A stretch of 64,000 nucleotides of DNA, from positions 62,001 to 126,000 of the forward strand of contig CAWEGO010000001.1 in the NCBI GenBank assembly GCA_963808725.1, in the 5' to 3' direction. Shown here in pieces: positions 8,171 to 14,775 of this stretch. This DNA comes from JAHFUA01 sp963808725 (GTDB lineage Bacteria; Acidobacteriota; Terriglobia; Terriglobales; Acidobacteriaceae). Numbering within the stretch: position 1 is the first letter of the stretch; every line of letters begins with the position of its first letter. The notes beneath the pieces are model-generated. The model ran no database searches and was not told the origin of the DNA. It saw nothing but the letters and a program-made list of their open reading frames with translations. Both the position numbers and the translations under genes were made by a program.

Positions 8171-9025
8171 TTACTTCGGCGGCTGCTGGCCGTCCTGTCC
8201 GCCCTTGCCCTGCGGCGGTGCGTTGGGGATTTCTTGCCCTTCGTAGGTGATGCGCACCTTCGAACCAAAGCGCTTGTACTTCTCGTACCTGATGGTCTCG
8301 CGGATGCGCACGTCGCCGGTGGTGAAGTGCAGGGTGTCATCGGCGCGGGTGTAGGTGGGGAACCAATACTGGCCGTCGATCTGCTCCCGCCACGTGGTGA
8401 ACGCGGGAAACAGGTTTTCCTGGCCGGCCTTGACCTTTTTGCCACTGCTCTTGCCGGCTTGGAACTGTGGCACGGTGCGGCCTTTGGTCTTCACGATCTG
8501 GAAATCGTGATCGTCTACCCACACCCGGCCCTCAAAATAACGCTTTCCCGGCAGCATCTGTTTGGGTTTGAGGTCGAAGACGTAGGTGGTAAGTTCGTCT
8601 TCCTGTTGCCGGCCGGCGTAAGTGATGTCGTACAACGGAATCTCGGCGCTGGTGAGCACGAACGGCAGCACGCTGCGGATGTCTTCAAAGTCTTCGCGCG
8701 ACATGGATACCAGTTGCAGCGAGGACTGCGGGGCGAAGGTCACCTTCTCGATGCGGCGGCCTTGGTCGTCGAAAAGCACATCCCACTCCTGGGCCCAGGT
8801 GCCGCCATCTTCAGGCGTCTCTACCTTTATGGTTTGGTGGTAGGTGTAGTTGTCGCGTGCAATCTTGAACTGGGTCTCACGAGCCGCGAACTTCTGGATG
8901 ACTTCCTGCGAAGTGATGCCGGTAGGCTGCGCCGGATCGAGCGCGCCTTCGCCTTTCTGGGCGACAGCCGGCAGGCTGAGCAGCAACAGCGCGAGAGCGG
9001 TCAATGGCGTCTTCTGGTGGCGCAT
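8171..9025 (-). CDS. Secreted hypothetical protein (lipoprotein-sorting-like fold)
   Basis: A 284-residue protein starting at ATG 9025 with a clear Sec signal peptide (LTALALLLLSLPAVAQ). The frame continues to 9097, but that extension lacks signal character. The mature part has conserved-looking blocks RETQFKIARDNYTYHQTIKV, WDVLFDDQGRRIEKVTFAP, EGRVWVDDHDFQIVKTKGR and GQYWFPTYTRADDTL. This pattern of paired beta strands recalls outer-membrane lipoprotein-sorting (LolA/LolB-like) folds seen in many secreted acidobacterial proteins. That similarity is by eye only. No operon partner. Confidence 0.65.
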   Translation of the reverse strand: MRHQKTPLTALALLLLSLPAVAQKGEGALDPAQPTGITSQEVIQKFAARETQFKIARDNYTYHQTIKVETPEDGGTWAQEWDVLFDDQGRRIEKVTFAPQSSLQLVSMSREDFEDIRSVLPFVLTSAEIPLYDITYAGRQQEDELTTYVFDLKPKQMLPGKRYFEGRVWVDDHDFQIVKTKGRTVPQFQAGKSSGKKVKAGQENLFPAFTTWREQIDGQYWFPTYTRADDTLHFTTGDVRIRETIRYEKYKRFGSKVRITYEGQEIPNAPPQGKGGQDGQQPPK

Positions 9026-9169
9026 AAGGCTTTGCCTGCTTAGATGGTGGAATGCGGTCGGAAGTTGCTGCCCCGCTTTGCCCACGGCCCTAGCCATATT
9101 AGCCTCGTTAGCGCCGCCTGGTCGAAAACAGGGGCGGCGGCCGGTGGTGACGTTTTGCGCCTCTTTTTC

Positions 9170-10069
9170 CTAGACATGCTCGGCGGCGGAGAGATGCGCC
9201 CCTCCCAGCAGCAGCAGTCCCGAGAGGAACGCCCAGAACATCAGCGTGACCGAAATAGAGAACGGGCCGTAGACCTCCGCGAAGTTCAGCTTGGGAAGCA
9301 GCAGGATGTAGAGGTACTTGGCGCCTTCCCAGAGCAGGCCCACCACAATGGCCGCCGGCAGCACCGCGCGCGCCGGAGTCCTGCCATTGGGCAGCACCCA
9401 GTAGATCAGGAAAAAGATGACGATGGTGGTGACCAGCGCGCACGCCTTCATGATCACGAAGGTGGAGATGCGGACGGGCAGGATGGCTTCGCCGTGCGTC
9501 ATCCACATCAGCAGGGCGCGATGTCCGGCGCTCAGGCCGATGGAGAGCAGCGCCAGGCAGCCGCAGCCGAATGCCAGCCCGAGCGAGACCAGCAGGTTCC
9601 CCAGATAGCTGCGGTTGTGCGGAAATCCCCAGATCTTGTTCAGCGCCACCTCGAGCGGCAGGAAGACGCCGGTGGACGTGATGAGCAGAATCACCACCGA
9701 CGCCACCGCAGCGCGCTGCCGAGCGTAGATCAGCACGTTGAGATTGCGGACGATAAACTCCTGTCCGGTAGGCAGGTTGTCGCGCAGCAAGGCAATCACG
9801 ACTTCGTACATGGGCTTGGAATGGAAGACGCGGCGGATCAGGGTCAGCAACAGGACCATGAACGGAAAGAACGAAAGGATGGCGTTGGCGGCCACCGAGA
9901 AGGCATAGGTGTGGACCTCGAGGCGCATCAGGTAGCCGGCGGTCAGCATCAGCCGCCGCACGAAGGGTACAGGCTTGAGCGGCGCAGCCGGCCGCTCGAT
10001 CGCCTTCACGGCCGCTGCCGTACGGGGCCCTGGCGGAGCGCTGGTGGGATTTCCGGACATCGGTTCCAT
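9170..10069 (-). CDS. YihY/virulence factor BrkB family membrane protein
   Basis: A 299-residue membrane protein with about six transmembrane helices and the YihY signatures SVAANAILSFFPFMVLLLTL, a LIYARQRAAVASVVILLITS helix, and the terminal AKYLYILLLPKLNFAEVYGP followed by ISVTLMFWAFLSGLLLLGGA. The family was once called RNase BN by mistake and its true function is unknown; it acts in the inner membrane. The start at ATG 10069 (MEPMSGNPTS) is chosen because the upstream extension is not family-like. It is divergent from the cold-shock gene across a 469-base gap. Confidence 0.85.
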   Translation of the reverse strand: MEPMSGNPTSAPPGPRTAAAVKAIERPAAPLKPVPFVRRLMLTAGYLMRLEVHTYAFSVAANAILSFFPFMVLLLTLIRRVFHSKPMYEVVIALLRDNLPTGQEFIVRNLNVLIYARQRAAVASVVILLITSTGVFLPLEVALNKIWGFPHNRSYLGNLLVSLGLAFGCGCLALLSIGLSAGHRALLMWMTHGEAILPVRISTFVIMKACALVTTIVIFFLIYWVLPNGRTPARAVLPAAIVVGLLWEGAKYLYILLLPKLNFAEVYGPFSISVTLMFWAFLSGLLLLGGAHLSAAEHV

Positions 10070-10538
10070 GCTAGCAGGAATGTTTGCGATTTGTGCTTGC
10101 ACCAATTCCGGGGCGATCGCAACTGCAGATCGGGGAATCGGGATTACCCCATCGCCCCTAACCAAGCGCCATCACCAAAACGGCACGGGCATGCATGTTC
10201 TCTCTTGAAAGAGCGCAAGTTCCTGAATATCATGCCCTCGGGTTCTCTTCCCGCAAGGGGACCTGGTTGTTCTAGCAGCGGAATTGGGTTGATTGTCTTG
10301 TACTTCGCAGTCGAGCTTCACGCAGGTAGAGGGTTGCTGAAGGTGGAGCGTGGTTGGAAGCAAACCATGCCATCGCCTTGCAGCCCCTTTTCATTGCGCA
10401 GCGGCTGGAAGGCAAGGCAGCAACCTCTTCTCTTCCCGCCGGACCTAGTGGATCACGCGTTATGGGCGACCCAGGCGCCGGTCCGCCCGGACGGCAGGGA
10501 GAATTCCATAACAGAGCTGAGGCGAAAGGAGTTTCTTT
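10070..10538. other. 469-base gene-free region upstream of the cold-shock gene
   Basis: No convincing gene lies here. The stretch separates the divergent yihY-type gene and the cold-shock gene and must hold both promoters. Cold-shock mRNAs often carry a long structured 5' leader. The tract includes GC-rich inverted segments and ends with GAAAGGAG, 7 bases before the GTG start of the cold-shock gene. I see no clear riboswitch. Confidence 0.4.
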
Positions 10539-10745
10539 GTGAGAGAGAGGGGTACAGTGAAGTGGTTTAACGGTGCGAAAGGCTATGGTTTCATTCAACG
10601 GTCCACTGGCGAGGACGTGTTCGTCCATTTCTCCGCTATCCAGGAGAACGGATACCGCACGCTCAACGAAGGCGAGACTGTGGAGTTCGACCTGCTGAAG
10701 GGCCCCAAGGGTTTCCAGGCAGCAAATGTGACCCGCGTAGTGTAG
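10539..10745 (+). CDS. csp: Cold-shock domain protein
   Basis: A 68-residue single OB-fold cold-shock protein with RNP1 (KGYGFIQ) and RNP2 (VFVHFSAI) motifs after GTVKWFNGAK. It binds single-stranded RNA and DNA and acts as an RNA chaperone in the cytoplasm. Translation starts at GTG 10539, preceded by the strong ribosome-binding site AAAGGAG at 7-base spacing. It is monocistronic, with a rho-independent terminator about 55 bases after the stop. Confidence 0.95.
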   Translation: MRERGTVKWFNGAKGYGFIQRSTGEDVFVHFSAIQENGYRTLNEGETVEFDLLKGPKGFQAANVTRVV

Positions 10746-10800
10746 GTAGTTAGCTCATCGCGGGAGCGATGGTGCCCCCCGCCCAATCCGCTTCCGAGTG

Positions 10801-10831
10801 CCCCTCCTGGCATGGCTGGGAGGGGTTTTTT
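10801..10831 (+). terminator. Rho-independent terminator of the cold-shock gene
   Basis: The perfect stem CCCCTCC/GGAGGGG with an 11-base loop is followed by TTTTTT. It sits about 55 bases after the cold-shock stop codon and reads in the same direction. Confidence 0.9.
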
Positions 10832-10902
10832 GTGTGGTATCGGTAATTGGTTATTTGTGAAGTTCTTCCTGCGAAAGCTCCGGCTGGCGTTGGAGCTCTT
10901 CC

Positions 10903-11145
10903 CTACGGAATACGGTATACCTTGATTCCTTCTAAATGGTGCGGGTTTCCTTGGGATCTTCCTCGCCTGATCCTTCCTTCCTCTACAAGCAAATCTATAG
11001 CTGCCAGAACCGAGTTAGCGTCTCTCAATCGGTTATCCTGCATCAGCTGCCTGACCGTAATCCCATCCGGGCACGTTTGCAACAGGGTGTAAACTCCATC
11101 CGCAGCTCGCGACTGAGACGGTATTGATCTTGAGTAAAGTGCCAT
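10903..11145 (-). CDS. Small winged-helix-like hypothetical protein
   Basis: An 80-residue protein not matched to a named family. The pattern VYTLLQTCPDGITVRQLMQD followed by SVLAAIDLLVEEGRIRRG looks like a winged helix: helix, turn, recognition helix, then a beta hairpin. It could be a DNA-binding regulator or the recognition part of a larger system. The start ATG 11145 is chosen over GTG 11160. It lies between the cold-shock gene and the phage-like zinc-ribbon gene, in DNA that is visibly less GC-rich than the surrounding genes, suggesting recent acquisition. Confidence 0.5.
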   Translation of the reverse strand: MALYSRSIPSQSRAADGVYTLLQTCPDGITVRQLMQDNRLRDANSVLAAIDLLVEEGRIRRGRSQGNPHHLEGIKVYRIP

Positions 11146-11260
11146 GTGGGCAATTATCACACCATTCGTCGCTCAGACAAAGCTCTGATCAGGCCCCCGG
11201 ATGCCTTAAGCTGCAACGAGCGCTCGCGACGAAAAGTGAACCTGCACTGAAGGTGGACCC

Positions 11261-12271
11261 GTGAGCTATCCGCCAATCAATCTGCGCGGCGAGACATTCG
11301 GTCGGCTGAAGGTCGTACGCAGGATCAGAGGAAACTACGAACACGGAGCACGGTGGCTCTGTAGATGTGCCTGCGGCGAGCATGTCGTTGTCCCCAGCTC
11401 ATACCTTCGTTGCGGGGACACGAGAAGCTGCGGCTGCCTTCAGCGCGAGAGAACTTCGCAGGCGCGGCTGCTGGACATAATTGGGCAGACCTATGGCCGC
11501 CTGACCGTTGTCCGCCAGGACAAAAAGAGAAAGAGCGGGCGAACCCGATGGCTGTGCCGATGCTCCTGCGGCAATCCATGTCTCGTTTCGGTGCAGAGCA
11601 ACAATCTCCGCTCGGGCCAAGTGAAAAGTTGCGGCTGCCTTCACCACGAGAACTCAATCGCAATGGGGAAGAGAAATGTCAATGCCATGCACACCCCGCA
11701 CGCTCGCAAGCGTCAGATAGAGGCGTCTACCAAGGCCAATCAGCGCCAGGAGCACCGCCGCAACGTTTCGAAGATCATGAAGCGTCTTTGGCAAGATCCA
11801 ACCAGGAGGTATCCGACCGGGATACTGCGCCGATGCGAGCACCTCGACGCCAGCGGCAGATCAGAGATTAGGCGCGGAGTGTGCCGCCGGTGCCACAACA
11901 CGGGAACCCATGCGGAAAGAATCAGCTTCCGTGAAACGATGGAGTTACGCCCGATGCGTTTCGACGAGTCCAGAGGACGGAGGGTGGACGCGATGCGCAA
12001 AGTGTGGCGGGAGCCGGGATACCGAGAGTGGCATGCAAGCCGCCAGCGCAAGAAGTCCAGCAGAACCCCCACGGATCGCGCTTCGCGTCGGCGGCGGGTC
12101 GACTCCAAGCTGCAGGTCGTCGACATCCTGTATCGACGTTTTATCGAAAACCAACCGTGGCGCGCTATCGCGAGGCACTACGGGTGCCACCACCGTCTCG
12201 TTACCCTTATCTGTCAGGGCAAGGTTCATGTGGAGTGGGTTGCCGAAGCGAAGCAAGAGCTGGGGCTGTGA
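11261..12271 (+). CDS. Phage-type zinc-ribbon / NUMOD3-like / HTH protein with no visible nuclease
   Basis: A 336-residue basic protein of modular build. Residues 8-61 and 73-127 are two copies of a phage-associated zinc ribbon: GETFGRLKVV or GQTYGRLTVV, then WLCRCxCG, then SCGCL. A middle part holds two short motifs, SKIMKRLWQDPTRR and DAMRKVWREPGYREW, that resemble NUMOD3 repeats of homing endonucleases, around a further possible zinc site (CEH...CRRCH). The C-terminus RFIENQPWRAIARHYGCHHR resembles the HTH that ends many HNH or GIY-YIG homing enzymes. No HNH, GIY-YIG or LAGLIDADG catalytic motif is visible. I infer a DNA-binding protein derived from a mobile homing enzyme; the real role is unknown. 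GTG start at 11261. Confidence 0.6.
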   Translation: MSYPPINLRGETFGRLKVVRRIRGNYEHGARWLCRCACGEHVVVPSSYLRCGDTRSCGCLQRERTSQARLLDIIGQTYGRLTVVRQDKKRKSGRTRWLCRCSCGNPCLVSVQSNNLRSGQVKSCGCLHHENSIAMGKRNVNAMHTPHARKRQIEASTKANQRQEHRRNVSKIMKRLWQDPTRRYPTGILRRCEHLDASGRSEIRRGVCRRCHNTGTHAERISFRETMELRPMRFDESRGRRVDAMRKVWREPGYREWHASRQRKKSSRTPTDRASRRRRVDSKLQVVDILYRRFIENQPWRAIARHYGCHHRLVTLICQGKVHVEWVAEAKQELGL

Positions 12272-12326
12272 AAGAAGCAGCTTTGCCCTCACGCTTGCTG
12301 CTGAACGGCATGCCCGACCTTGAGAA

Positions 12327-13421
12327 TTAATCGGGAATTTGGATTTCTCCTTCCCGTGAGGCCAGGTGCCGCAGGGCCCAGGCAGCGTGCTCGGCTACTG
12401 TCGGGTCGGGATCCTGCGTCAGGAGTACCAGCAGCGGCACGAAGCCCCGATCGCCGCTATTGCCCATCGCTACTACCGCGTTCCGCCGCAGACCGGAACG
12501 CTTGGCACGCCGGATCGGCGAACCGCGGAAAGCGGTGCGAAAGTCCTCGTCAGAGAGGTTCGCCAGCCACGCCAGCGCAGGGTGGAAGCGCTCCGCCTGC
12601 GGCGCGAACTCCGCTGAAGAAGAGGCGGGAGCCTTGCGGTTCCAGGGGCAGACATCTTGGCAGATGTCGCAGCCGAAAACGTGATTTCCCATCCCCGGGC
12701 GCAGCTCTTCCGGGATGGCACCGCGCTTCTCGATGGTGAGATACGAGATGCAGCGGGTGGCGTCAAGTTCGTGGGGAGCTATGAAGGCCTGGGTGGGGCA
12801 GGCGTCGAGGCAGCGGGTACAGGAGCCGCAGCGGTCCGCCGCTGGCAGGTCCGGAGCCAGCTCCAGCGAGGTGAGGATCACGCCCAGAAACAGCCACGAA
12901 CCCACGCGCTGGTTGATCAGGCAGGTGTTCTTCCCGATCCATCCCACCCCGGCATAGGCGGCAAAGACGCGCTCGACCACCGGTCCGGTATCGACGTAAC
13001 AGCGGGTCTGGAGCGCCGGATCGGCGGCTTCCTGCTGCAGCCGAGCTTCTACGCGACGCAGGCGTTCCATGACCACTTCGTGATAGTCGGTGTCTCCCCA
13101 GGCATAGCGGGAGATCCATCCTCGTTCGGGATCATGGCATTCGACCGAGCGGGGATGGGCGGTGTTGTAATTCAGCGCGCAGACGATCACCGAGCGCGCC
13201 CAGGGCGCCACGTGCTCGAGCGCCGCGCGCTTGAGACGGCCGTGGTGGTCGCGGGATTCGAGGTAGGCCATTTCGCCGGCGCGTCCGGCGGCAATCCAGT
13301 CGGGGAAGAACCGCAGTTCGCGTGAATCGCTAAGCTGCGCCGGAGCAATACCGGCCAGATCGAAGCCGGCCTCGGCGGCGGCCTCTTTGACCAGGGCCTC
13401 GAGTTGGGCGACAGCCAACAT
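12327..13421 (-). CDS. queG: Epoxyqueuosine reductase QueG
   Basis: A 364-residue iron-sulfur, cobalamin-dependent enzyme that reduces epoxyqueuosine to queuosine in the wobble base of GUN-decoding tRNAs. Two 4Fe-4S motifs are present: CGSCTRCLDACPT and CDICQDVCPWN. The family blocks RDHHGRLKRAALEHVAPWAR, CYVDTGPVVERVFAAYAGVG and GWIGKNTCLINQRVGSWLFL are intact. The C-terminus carries the HEAT-like tail of longer QueG proteins (FVPLLVLLTQDPDPTVAEHA). No other queuosine genes lie in the window. Convergent with the zinc-ribbon gene. Confidence 0.95.
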   Translation of the reverse strand: MLAVAQLEALVKEAAAEAGFDLAGIAPAQLSDSRELRFFPDWIAAGRAGEMAYLESRDHHGRLKRAALEHVAPWARSVIVCALNYNTAHPRSVECHDPERGWISRYAWGDTDYHEVVMERLRRVEARLQQEAADPALQTRCYVDTGPVVERVFAAYAGVGWIGKNTCLINQRVGSWLFLGVILTSLELAPDLPAADRCGSCTRCLDACPTQAFIAPHELDATRCISYLTIEKRGAIPEELRPGMGNHVFGCDICQDVCPWNRKAPASSSAEFAPQAERFHPALAWLANLSDEDFRTAFRGSPIRRAKRSGLRRNAVVAMGNSGDRGFVPLLVLLTQDPDPTVAEHAAWALRHLASREGEIQIPD

Positions 13422-13494
13422 GCGCAGCCTCCGTCAGAGACGCACCGCATGAGGCTATGCCGCGGGCGGGCGGGTGGTCAACCGCACAGCCTTA

Positions 13495-13523
13495 TTGACA
13501 GTATGCCATAATTAGCATATTAT
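13495..13523 (+). promoter_or_regulatory. higBA promoter with embedded operator palindrome
   Basis: TTGACA at 13495-13500 and TATTAT at 13518-13523 are separated by 17 bases, a near-consensus sigma-70-type promoter. An inverted repeat TATGC...GCATA (13502-13519) occupies the spacer, the usual place for autorepression by the antitoxin. Transcription should start at about 13530, only a few bases before the ATG at 13533. Confidence 0.75.
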
Positions 13524-13532
13524 ATCGTTTTC

Positions 13533-13907
13533 ATGACTCCGCCGGACACGAGACCCGCTCCCAAGCCGATTACGTGGATGGGTGATTCGTTGCAGGCAGT
13601 CAGGAGTTTTCCGCCAGCGGTTAGAGACGAAATCGGTTTTGCACTTTACCAGGCGCAGACCGGCAACAAGCACGCGAATGCAAAGCCGCTGAGGGGCTTT
13701 GGTCCGGGTGTATTGGAAGTTATCTCCGACTATCGGGGCGACACCTTTCGAGCGGTCTACACCGTGAGGCTCGCCAGCAAGGTTTATGTGCTGCACGTTT
13801 TTCAAAAAAAGTCGAAGAGCGGGATCGCCACGCCGAAGGCTGAGATGGAGCTGGTAAGGCGGCGGCTCAAACGCGCCGTCGAATTGCACGCGGCGCAGGA
13901 GGATTGA
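13533..13907 (+). CDS. higB: HigB/RelE-type toxin (Gp49-like)
   Basis: A 124-residue toxin of the RelE/HigB superfamily, phage Gp49-like branch. These are ribosome-dependent mRNA interferases. Markers are RSFPPAVRDEIGFALYQAQT, KPLRGFGPGVLEVISDYRGD, TFRAVYTVRLASKVYVLHVF and QKKSKSGIATPKAE, the last with the basic K-K-S-K-S-G stretch typical of the family. The gene is toxin-first, as in higBA. It starts at ATG 13533 immediately after the promoter, so the mRNA would have almost no leader. Its TGA lies between the ribosome-binding site and start of the antitoxin gene, indicating coupled translation. Confidence 0.88.
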   Translation: MTPPDTRPAPKPITWMGDSLQAVRSFPPAVRDEIGFALYQAQTGNKHANAKPLRGFGPGVLEVISDYRGDTFRAVYTVRLASKVYVLHVFQKKSKSGIATPKAEMELVRRRLKRAVELHAAQED

Positions 13908-13909
13908 GA

Positions 13910-14230
13910 ATGTCTCAACGCGACCACATTGAGGGCAGTGGGAACGTCTTTGCCGATCTGGGGATTGCCCGGGCGGAAGAAGCGCTGGCGAAGGCCGAGC
14001 TGGCGCAGAAGATTATTGACATAGTTCGTAACCGCCGGCTCACTCAGGTTCAAGCTGCCAAACTGCTGGATGTGGATCAGCCCAAGATTTCAGCCCTCAC
14101 GCGTGGGCGTCTTGCAGGTTTCTCCATCGAGCGGCTATTGCGGTTCCTGATGCTTCTGGGGCACGACATCGAAATCACGGTCAAGTCGCGCCCTCGCTCG
14201 CGCTCCCGTGCCCGCTTGCTCGTGGCTTAG
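13910..14230 (+). CDS. higA: HigA-type XRE antitoxin
   Basis: A 106-residue antitoxin with an XRE helix-turn-helix: RRLTQVQAAKLLDVDQPKIS followed by ALTRGRLAGFSIERLLRFL. The N-terminal SGNVFADLGIARAEEALAKA is a common opening of HigA2/XRE antitoxins. It should bind and neutralise the upstream toxin and repress the shared promoter. ATG 13910 has AGGAGG 7 bases upstream; a TTG at 13904 overlapping the toxin stop as TTGA is an alternative. The C-terminal SRPRSRSRAR tail is very basic. Confidence 0.88.
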   Translation: MSQRDHIEGSGNVFADLGIARAEEALAKAELAQKIIDIVRNRRLTQVQAAKLLDVDQPKISALTRGRLAGFSIERLLRFLMLLGHDIEITVKSRPRSRSRARLLVA

Positions 14231-14284
14231 TGGCTCACGGGATCAGTGGTGTGCTCTTGTTCGGCCGGATGTGCCTTCGGCGAG

Positions 14285-14596
14285 CTAGATCCCCAGCTTC
14301 TTAACTTCCTCGTTGTAGTACTTCCGGTAGAGGATGTCCCATTCCTGGGTGCCTTCCAGGATGGTGCGCTTCTGGCTTTCGATCTTCTGGCGGGCGGCGG
14401 CGTCGATCCTGGCTTCGGTTCTGAGCACCTCTTCCAGGATGCGGCGCACTTCCAGGCGGATGGCGTTGCGTTCCTCCACGAGCTTGACCGTCTCCAGCGC
14501 GGCCAGGGCGTCGGTGACGGTATGGGCCAGCTTGTTGAGCTTGTCGCGGCTGAGCCGCAGGCCCGAGTTGCGCTCGATCTCCGGCACTCTAACCAT
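14285..14596 (-). CDS. DUF507 family protein, paralog 1
   Basis: A 103-residue, helical and highly charged protein resembling the small DUF507 family: LSRDKLNKLAHTVTDALAAL, a middle ...RRILEEVLRTEARIDAAAR..., and the terminal WDILYRKYYNEEVKKLGI. No function is established. A second member lies at 17164-17442, on the other side of the amidase gene and on the same strand. Such tandem pairs occur in delta-proteobacteria and acidobacteria; the intervening gene here is on the opposite strand. Start ATG 14596. Confidence 0.75.
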   Translation of the reverse strand: MVRVPEIERNSGLRLSRDKLNKLAHTVTDALAALETVKLVEERNAIRLEVRRILEEVLRTEARIDAAARQKIESQKRTILEGTQEWDILYRKYYNEEVKKLGI

Positions 14597-14775
14597 GTGT
14601 GGGCTTGGATGATAGCATGCCGCCCGGGGCGTTTTCCGGCGGCCCCGGAGTCCCGAAACGGCCCTCCCCCCAAAGGTGCCAGTCCCAAGATGTACTGCGG
14701 AGGGGCTGTTCTAGGCCATTTGGCCCTTTCCTCCGCCGCCAATCCGGATCAGAATAGGGAGGACAGTTTGCTCCA

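Noticed and set aside
9044..10570. 508-residue plus-strand open frame covering the yihY gene and running into the cold-shock gene
   Set aside because: Antisense shadow of a membrane protein gene with QH-rich, domain-free sequence; it also overlaps the real cold-shock gene in a different frame.
13533..14230. Possible novel defence system
   Set aside because: The two genes match the well-known HigB/RelE toxin and XRE antitoxin families; nothing beyond a type II toxin-antitoxin pair is visible.
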